Assembly (NCBI GenBank): GCA_024752435.1
Contig: CP103025.1
Location: 2,683,348 to 2,747,347 of the forward strand
Reading direction: 5' to 3'
From: Allantophomopsis cytisporea
Taxonomy: Eukaryota > Ascomycota > Leotiomycetes > Phacidiales > Phacidiaceae
Length of the DNA: 64,000 nt
Shown piece after piece: positions 61,115-64,000 of the stretch. The notes beneath the pieces are model-generated. The model made no database searches, had not been told where the DNA came from, and was given only the letters and a program-made list of their open reading frames with translations. Position 1 is the first letter of the stretch, and each line of letters begins with the position of its first letter. The position numbers were made by a program, and so were the translations under genes.

Positions 61115-61259
61115 TTAGTAGCAGCTGCTACTATTTGTACAGAGTTAGTTAGCTATCGCCTATAAAGAATACTATATACTCTCTAGCAGTATCAGTATTT
61201 ATTTGTATTAATACAACAGCCAACAACTCTCTAAGAGTACTATTAGTACAACTGCAACG

Positions 61260-63953
61260 ATGTCTGCCTACTTTACACCTCTTTTATATAATATACTCTT
61301 CAAGGCTATTATATATACAACCTGTAGCTATACTATCTTTATAGACGAAGCTAAAATAAGCTAGCACCTTACTATTTATTATAAAAGCATACCTATTAAT
61401 ACCTACAAGACTACTATACAACAACTTAGCTAAACCGATGCTATCTCGAATATAGACGACCCTAGAATCAAAAGCACAGCTACTTTAGGCTATCATCCAA
61501 ATCTCAAGTTGTTTGTTGGTAGATTCTCGTGTATTACTGACTATTACGACTACTACTTTATCAATTAGAATAGCTTCTACCGACATCAATACCTTGTCTA
61601 TTTTAGAGAAGAAGCCTAGTCCAAACTATATACGTATCTACAAATACTCTTTATAATACCTTTAGCTCTCTATTATCCTGTTGTAGTCCCTAGCCTAAGC
61701 AAAGAAACTACAGCAGAAGAAACAATAGATATACTAGAGTATAAAAAAGTCTACTACAATTACCTACAAGATCTTTAAAAGGCCTTCTATACTATCCTTG
61801 TCCTAAGCGCTAACTAAAAGCTATTGCTGTAGGATAAAGAGATATAGTAGCTAACCTTCTTTGCTAGTATACTTATTGCTAAGCTAAAAAAGCTTTTAGC
61901 TACAAGCATTATATTAGACCCTTTTTACTATGCCTTTATTACCCAAGCTATATACAACGTCCTTTTAAAACTCTAAGTTGCTGGACTAGGTCGTTTAAAA
62001 TACGTATTACGACTGTTGCACTCTATTAGTAATACTATATCGCCAAAGCTATTCTACTTTATTGAAGTCTAGTCCTAGCCGGGCTATTTTCAATACTAGC
62101 AGCAATTTATACTCTTCTTTCTACAAGCTAAATCAAAGCCTATTGCAAAGAGACTCTTTATCTCTCCTACCTAGTCTCTATACCTTTACAATATTGAAGT
62201 TGCTATATAGTATAGTCCTATTAACAATAAGAATCTTAAAAAGGCTATTATTAGCTTTAGTTCTGCAGTTATCTAGCAAGCTATAACAGAAACTCCCTTT
62301 AACAGCCTACTTGTATACTAGCTTAGTATAAATAGGTTCAATTTAAATACTCTTATATAGAATCGGAGTAATCAACAAGCGCTTGTACTATCCAAGGTAA
62401 TCTACTGCCTTCGTCTATTTATATTAGATATATACAATTAGTATTATAACGAGACCAATAGTATACGTACTACATCCAATTTCCATCAATATATAGCTAT
62501 ATATATATATAATAGCTGTAATAGTATTTTTACTCCTTTATATAGTTAATATACTTTTGCAAAGATACTTGCTTAAGATTTCTATGTATACCCAACTATT
62601 GTATAGGATAAAAAGTATACTATACTCATCTTTAAAAGAGAGCCTATAAGTATTACTGCTGTACAATAATGGGTCTAGCAACTACTTAGCTAGTATTAGC
62701 ACCTACTCTTAAAACGACTTGTTTTCTAAGACGAGCTATACTTATCTACGTAGAACCTAGATAACTTTACCAACGATTTTATATAGTCAACGAATAAAGA
62801 GTCTTTTGCCAATCTCAACCTATCAACTACAAAAGGTATATATAAAAGGGTACTTAATTAGGCCTAGTTACATCCAACAAGTCAACAATACTCTATTAGA
62901 ATTAATTAGAGGCCAATACCTGTACTATATAAGTAACCTAGCCTATTAGACTCGGGGATATAGAAATATAGCTTGATTGTAAACTAATATAGGTCTTTAG
63001 AGTTACTAGAAGCTTATACTAAGGCTGTAAATGCCTTCTAAGAGGTACTCTGCATTCTATACTATTTAATATATAGCCTTCCTGCCTATAGCCCCAAGAT
63101 CCTTAGCCTTCAAGTCTACAATACTTAGGGCTCTTTCTGTAATGTCTTCTTCAATCAATCTAAGGTAGTTATAATTACTAAGTACAATAAAAGTAGTGCT
63201 ATAACTAAAAGACTAAAGGTTATAGTATACTTCGTACCTACTCTCGTTAGCCAACTGCTTATTGCCTATATTGTCGATGTTATCCCCTTCCATCGTTTCC
63301 TACATATACTTGCCCAAAGCCCTGTTAGCCTTATAATATCGCCTTTACTCTTTACTACTATAGGTAAGTAGTAGACAACTAAGAAGCTTACAGGTATAAT
63401 CGCGTTATCGAGTCTAACGTATATTAGTACCCGGATTACTATAAGTTTATAGCGCCAAATAGCAGTTGCCTTTAATAAGCAAAAGATCCGGCCTTCGACC
63501 TTGAAAGATAGCCTAGTCGATGATGTACTTGCATATATTCTCTAAGCAGGCTACTTAAAGGAGACAGAGCGCTATTACTATACTCTTGATGCAAATATGC
63601 TGTATAGTACTAGCTAAGAGACCTTAGCTAAATTCTATTAGACTTTAGCACACTAGTATACGTTTTAGGGCCTAGGCGATTCGAAAGACCTTTCTCCAAC
63701 TAAATGTAAAGGCAAAATGGTCAGTATAAAATCCGAGACTGTATCAATATATAGACTACTCTAAAGCCTTAGTCAGCAGGTAGAAGCCATCAATTTATAT
63801 ATAGTCCAACTCTTAGAAGAGACTATACAAGCAAAGAACTAAGGGCTAGTAGTAGCTGCTACTACTCCCTTAGCTCAGCTTGGGGACATTGATGACTCTC
63901 AAGTCGTCTAAAGCTTAAAAAGTCTGTATAGGAGCGACAACGAGTTTTACTAA
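61260..63953 (+). pseudogene. Telomere-linked (TLH/DUF3505-like) gene, 898-codon frame with many TAG/TAA stops
   Basis: The ATG at 61260 and the TAA at 63951 lie in the same frame, 897 codons apart. Check points at 62826 and 63090 are also in that frame, so there appears to be no net indel. Many in-frame stops interrupt it, and those I checked are TAG or TAA, as RIP produces from TGG and CAG/CAA. The N-terminus has a C2H2-like YTTCSYTIFIDEAKIS. The region near 63090 (SPKILSLQVYNT-x-GSFCNVF, TKYNKSSAITKRLKVIVYFVP) resembles the DUF3505-type part of fungal telomere-linked helicases (..xPxILxLxxxNT..R.N.F...GxxxxxTxYHKG...KVIxRYLP). No helicase ATPase motifs are seen. It is transcribed toward the telomere. 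Confidence 0.5.
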
Positions 63954-63958
63954 CCTTC

Positions 63959-64000
63959 TTAGGGTCAGGGTTAGGGTTAGGGTTAGGGTTAGGGTTAGGG
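63959..64000 (+). repeat. Telomere repeat array (TTAGGG), right chromosome end
   Basis: Seven six-base units fill 63959-64000; the second is the variant TCAGGG, the others TTAGGG. The G-rich strand runs 5' to 3' toward the end of the window, the correct orientation for a right telomere. The window stops inside the array. Confidence 0.97.

Noticed and set aside
1..64000. CRISPR arrays, rRNA and tRNA genes
   Set aside because: No regularly spaced identical repeats of CRISPR type, and I recognised no tRNA A/B boxes or rRNA sequence.

Overview
The window is a chromosome end from a filamentous ascomycete (Pezizomycotina). The genes have short introns (48-220 nt, GT..AG, often with a CTNAC-like branch point). 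The families are typically fungal: Zn2Cys6 regulator, GH16 Crh-type wall enzyme, DUF3431, sugar porter, ABCC pump. The last 42 bases are TTAGGG telomere repeats. Several transposon relics carry the tryptophan-to-TAG pattern left by repeat-induced point mutation (RIP). The class cannot be fixed from sequence alone.

Left part (1-25 kb): a sugar porter with CreA-type sites upstream, an aminoglycoside-phosphotransferase-like pseudogene, a broken Goodbye-domain (fungal NLR N-terminus) gene, an HxxxD acyltransferase, a truncated cytochrome P450 fused to a foreign 3' end, a broken Cys-rich hypothetical gene, a broken SNF2 helicase behind an inverted promoter repeat, and an intact GPI-anchored GH16 transglycosylase. 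A 66-68 bp AT-rich repeat occurs in opposite orientation at 13.6 and 21.0 kb.

Middle (26-47 kb): a compact run of intact genes that looks like a small amine-utilisation cluster. A Zn2Cys6 factor is divergent from a flavin amine oxidase, followed by an APC-family permease; a DUF3431 membrane protein lies just beyond. About 7.5 kb of mostly empty or decayed DNA then leads to a secreted CocE/NonD-type hydrolase.

Right part (47-64 kb): a RIP-damaged Tc1/mariner element, a RIP-damaged DUF3435 tyrosine-recombinase (Starship-captain-like) gene and a NACHT fragment. Beyond these is an intact divergent pair of efflux genes, a 14-exon ABCC transporter and a five-exon MFS transporter, sharing 485 bp. 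The last 4 kb is AT-rich and RIP-damaged: a short AAACGTCCTYGCY repeat field, then an 898-codon reading frame with no net frame change but many TAG/TAA stops, ending 5 bp before the telomere repeats. It resembles telomere-linked-helicase-associated (TLH/DUF3505-like) proteins.

A recurring theme is genes killed by one to a few in-frame stops while the rest of the frame stays readable (4.2-5.0, 5.0-6.2, 14.0-15.3, 17.2-20.6, 36.8-37.6, 47.3-48.3, 61.3-64.0 kb), set among fully intact genes. Exon structures below were derived by hand from splice signals and frame continuity.
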